Assembly: GCA_038827615.1 (NCBI GenBank)
Contig: JAWBNK010000001.1
Coordinates: 1 to 64,000 of the forward strand
Direction of reading: 5' to 3'
Source: Thermosphaera sp.
GTDB taxonomy: Archaea; Thermoproteota; Thermoprotei_A; Sulfolobales; Desulfurococcaceae
Length of the DNA: 64,000 nt
This document shows positions 63,044 to 64,000 of this stretch, one piece after another (positions within the stretch are counted from its first letter, which is position 1; each line of letters opens with the position of its first letter). The notes below the pieces were generated by a model, which saw only the letters and a program-made list of their open reading frames with translations, searched no databases and had not been told where the DNA came from. The translations under genes were made by a program, and so were the position numbers.

Positions 63044-63598
63044 ATGAACTCGATATCAACAATAGCTGGATTAACCTTCGTAGGGTTAATGCTTGTAGCT
63101 CTAGGCGTGGCAGCCGCCATGTGGATGGAGACGTTGAAAATAAACACTTACGTGGAGACTGGAGAAGTCAAGATGAAGTGATCGGACTGGTACTGCAGTG
63201 ATGAGGGGCCTGACCCCCAGGCAGGAAACAATTTCCACAACGAGGAGGGAAAGGATGTTGCACAGTGCTATGTCACCCCCGAGTTGTTTGATGAGGAGGA
63301 TAATGTTATCAAGGTGAACATAACCCTGGTTAACGCGTACCCAGGCTATGCTCCAGTAATATATCTCTATGCGGACAATATTGGAACGATACCGGTGAAG
63401 CTACTCGAATACTCTATCTCGGAGTACGACGAAGAGGCTTTGACGGTCATCCTAGATATACCATCGGATACTCAGGTTCACCCGGGCGAAGCCCTTGCGT
63501 TGAACCTTGGGATAATAATTAATCAAGAAGCCCAAGAGCTAACATCATACTCGTTCGAAATAACCTTCACGTTCGCACAGTGGAACGAGGTGCCCTAA
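63044..63598 (+). pseudogene. TasA/AbpA-like subunit (paralogue 2) interrupted by in-frame TGA
   Basis: ATG 63044 with AAAGGTG upstream reads a 45-residue N-terminus: hydrophobic helix LTFVGLMLVALGVAAAMW, then MEMETLKI-type METLKINTYVETGEVKMK, then TGA at 63179-63181. The same frame continues without another stop to TAA at 63596-63598: SDWYCSDEGPDPQAGNN, VNITLVNAYPGYAPVIYLYADNIGTIPV, SFEITFTFAQWNEVP, with the FxFxxxQWNE ending of TasA-like proteins. A TGG in place of TGA would give a 184-residue secreted subunit. Either a nonsense mutation, a sequencing error, or read-through. N-terminal pattern shared with genes at 61649 and 63666. Upstream GTATATATAATTC at 62976-62988 may be its promoter. 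Confidence 0.7.
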
Positions 63599-63612
63599 TT
63601 TTTTTAAACATG

Positions 63613-63639
63613 TTCACGCCCGCTCATAACGGGCTTGAA
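63613..63639 (+). terminator. Stem-loop between TasA-like genes
   Basis: TTCACGCCCG (63613-63622) and CGGGCTTGAA (63630-63639) form a 10-position stem with one mismatch around the loop CTCATAA; a T8 run immediately precedes it after the stop. Possible transcript-end or processing hairpin that would set relative expression of the two genes. Confidence 0.45.
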
Positions 63640-63665
63640 TTCGTAACATGTATTGGTGTATTGAG

Positions 63666-64000
63666 ATGAATAAAATCATAATATATGCATTAAGCATCGC
63701 ACTCATAGGCGTATCAGTCCTCGTAGGACTGGCCATGTGGTCGGACAACTTAAGCGCGAACTCCTACGTGTCCACGGGGGAGTTGGACTGGCACATTGTA
63801 GCTGGGCCAACCATCTGGCTCGACGCTTGCGGGCTTCCACCAGGCTATGGAATGTTTAAGGGGAACGATTGGAACGCATCGCTACTCCCCATGCCAGGAG
63901 CTGTTCAATTAGATAAGGATGTCGGATGTACTGATGTGACGCTGATAGACTCGGATGGAGACGGAGACTACGACGCAATGAATGTTACGCTAGTCAACGT
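63666..64000 (+). CDS. TasA/AbpA-like subunit (paralogue 3), truncated by window end
   Basis: ATG 63666, open to the end of the window (111 codons seen). Hydrophobic helix IIIYALSIALIGVSVLVGLAMW, then SDNLSANSYVSTGELDW, matching the WxxxLxxNxYVxTGEx pattern of the gene at 63044. Then a domain with sequons NAS and NVT and a DSDGDGDYD stretch that looks like a calcium-binding loop (as in dockerin/EF-type sites). Calcium is known to stabilise many surface fibres and S-layers; the role here is inferred. The 3' end is outside the window. Confidence 0.6.
   Translation, partial: MNKIIIYALSIALIGVSVLVGLAMWSDNLSANSYVSTGELDWHIVAGPTIWLDACGLPPGYGMFKGNDWNASLLPMPGAVQLDKDVGCTDVTLIDSDGDGDYDAMNVTLVN

Noticed and set aside
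63179-63181. Selenocysteine at the in-frame TGA
   Set aside because: I see no obvious SECIS-like hairpin nearby, Sec is not expected in Crenarchaeota, and the paralogues have no Cys at this place; a TGG-to-TGA change is simpler.

Overview
The window reads as a chromosomal segment of a hyperthermophilic, anaerobic crenarchaeon (Thermoproteota), most likely a member of the Desulfurococcales. The evidence is an archaeal ribosomal-protein superoperon with L14e, L19e, L32e, L34e and S4e, a single PCNA, Elf1, Sec61-beta and geranylgeranylglyceryl-phosphate synthase. It also has ferredoxin-linked 2-oxoacid and aldehyde oxidoreductases, TTG/GTG starts with GGTG-type ribosome binding sites, and a cbf5 gene split by a bulge-helix-bulge intron, a crenarchaeal trait. 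The genus is not determined.

Layout. 1-208 shows nothing. 209-5654: Lhr helicase, a divergent membrane-anchored HerA/VirB4-type ATPase and two unknown genes. 5726-6768: PCNA and a Cys-rich small protein. 6886-9845: four-subunit pyruvate (or related 2-oxoacid) ferredoxin oxidoreductase operon. 9926-12035: Sec61-beta, a MazG-type protein, and a minus-strand unit of tRNA-Pro(CGG, with intron), a SWIM protein, Elf1 and GGGP synthase. 12036-15649: CRISPR leader and an array of 51 repeats by my count, read left to right, with no cas genes in the window. 15760-17697: a PP-loop/PAPS-reductase-like protein. 17807-21216: a small pilin-like membrane protein, a polytopic membrane protein and a VirB4/HerA ATPase, which together look like a Ced-type DNA-import apparatus.

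21274-42190: a 27-codon mini-gene, a SPOUT-like protein and the ribosomal-protein superoperon. Genes run L3, L4, L23, L2, then a MoxR/VWA pair, then S19 through L15, then SecY, an EMC3-like insertase (DUF106), L34e, CMP kinase, L14e, Cbf5, a methyltransferase and tRNA-Ser(UGA).

42383-53598 is mostly redox and cofactor genes: DUF523-DUF1722, NifX/DUF5320/DUF134, an SDR dehydrogenase, a two-subunit 2-oxoacid:ferredoxin oxidoreductase with a leading zinc protein, a MoaD-like protein, a tungsten aldehyde:ferredoxin oxidoreductase with a radical-SAM partner, rubrerythrin and a nitroreductase. 53735-60665: an MscS-like membrane protein and a MoxR-DUF4129-membrane-membrane-DUF4350-DUF58 operon. 60888-64000: exported proteins, including three paralogues that resemble TasA/AbpA donor-strand fibre subunits, with a winged-helix regulator between them.

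The most noteworthy observations are these. (1) The cbf5 intron: 19 nt, and its removal restores both the frame and the catalytic Asp. (2) A TasA-like gene interrupted by one in-frame TGA. (3) The Ced-like cluster, where the pilin-like protein is paralogous to the N-terminus of the polytopic protein, and a G-GGG-GGT run could join that protein to a start-less two-helix reading frame. (4) CRISPR oddities: a mutated internal repeat, a spacer carrying an inverted near-copy of the repeat, and a leader full of GC palindromes.
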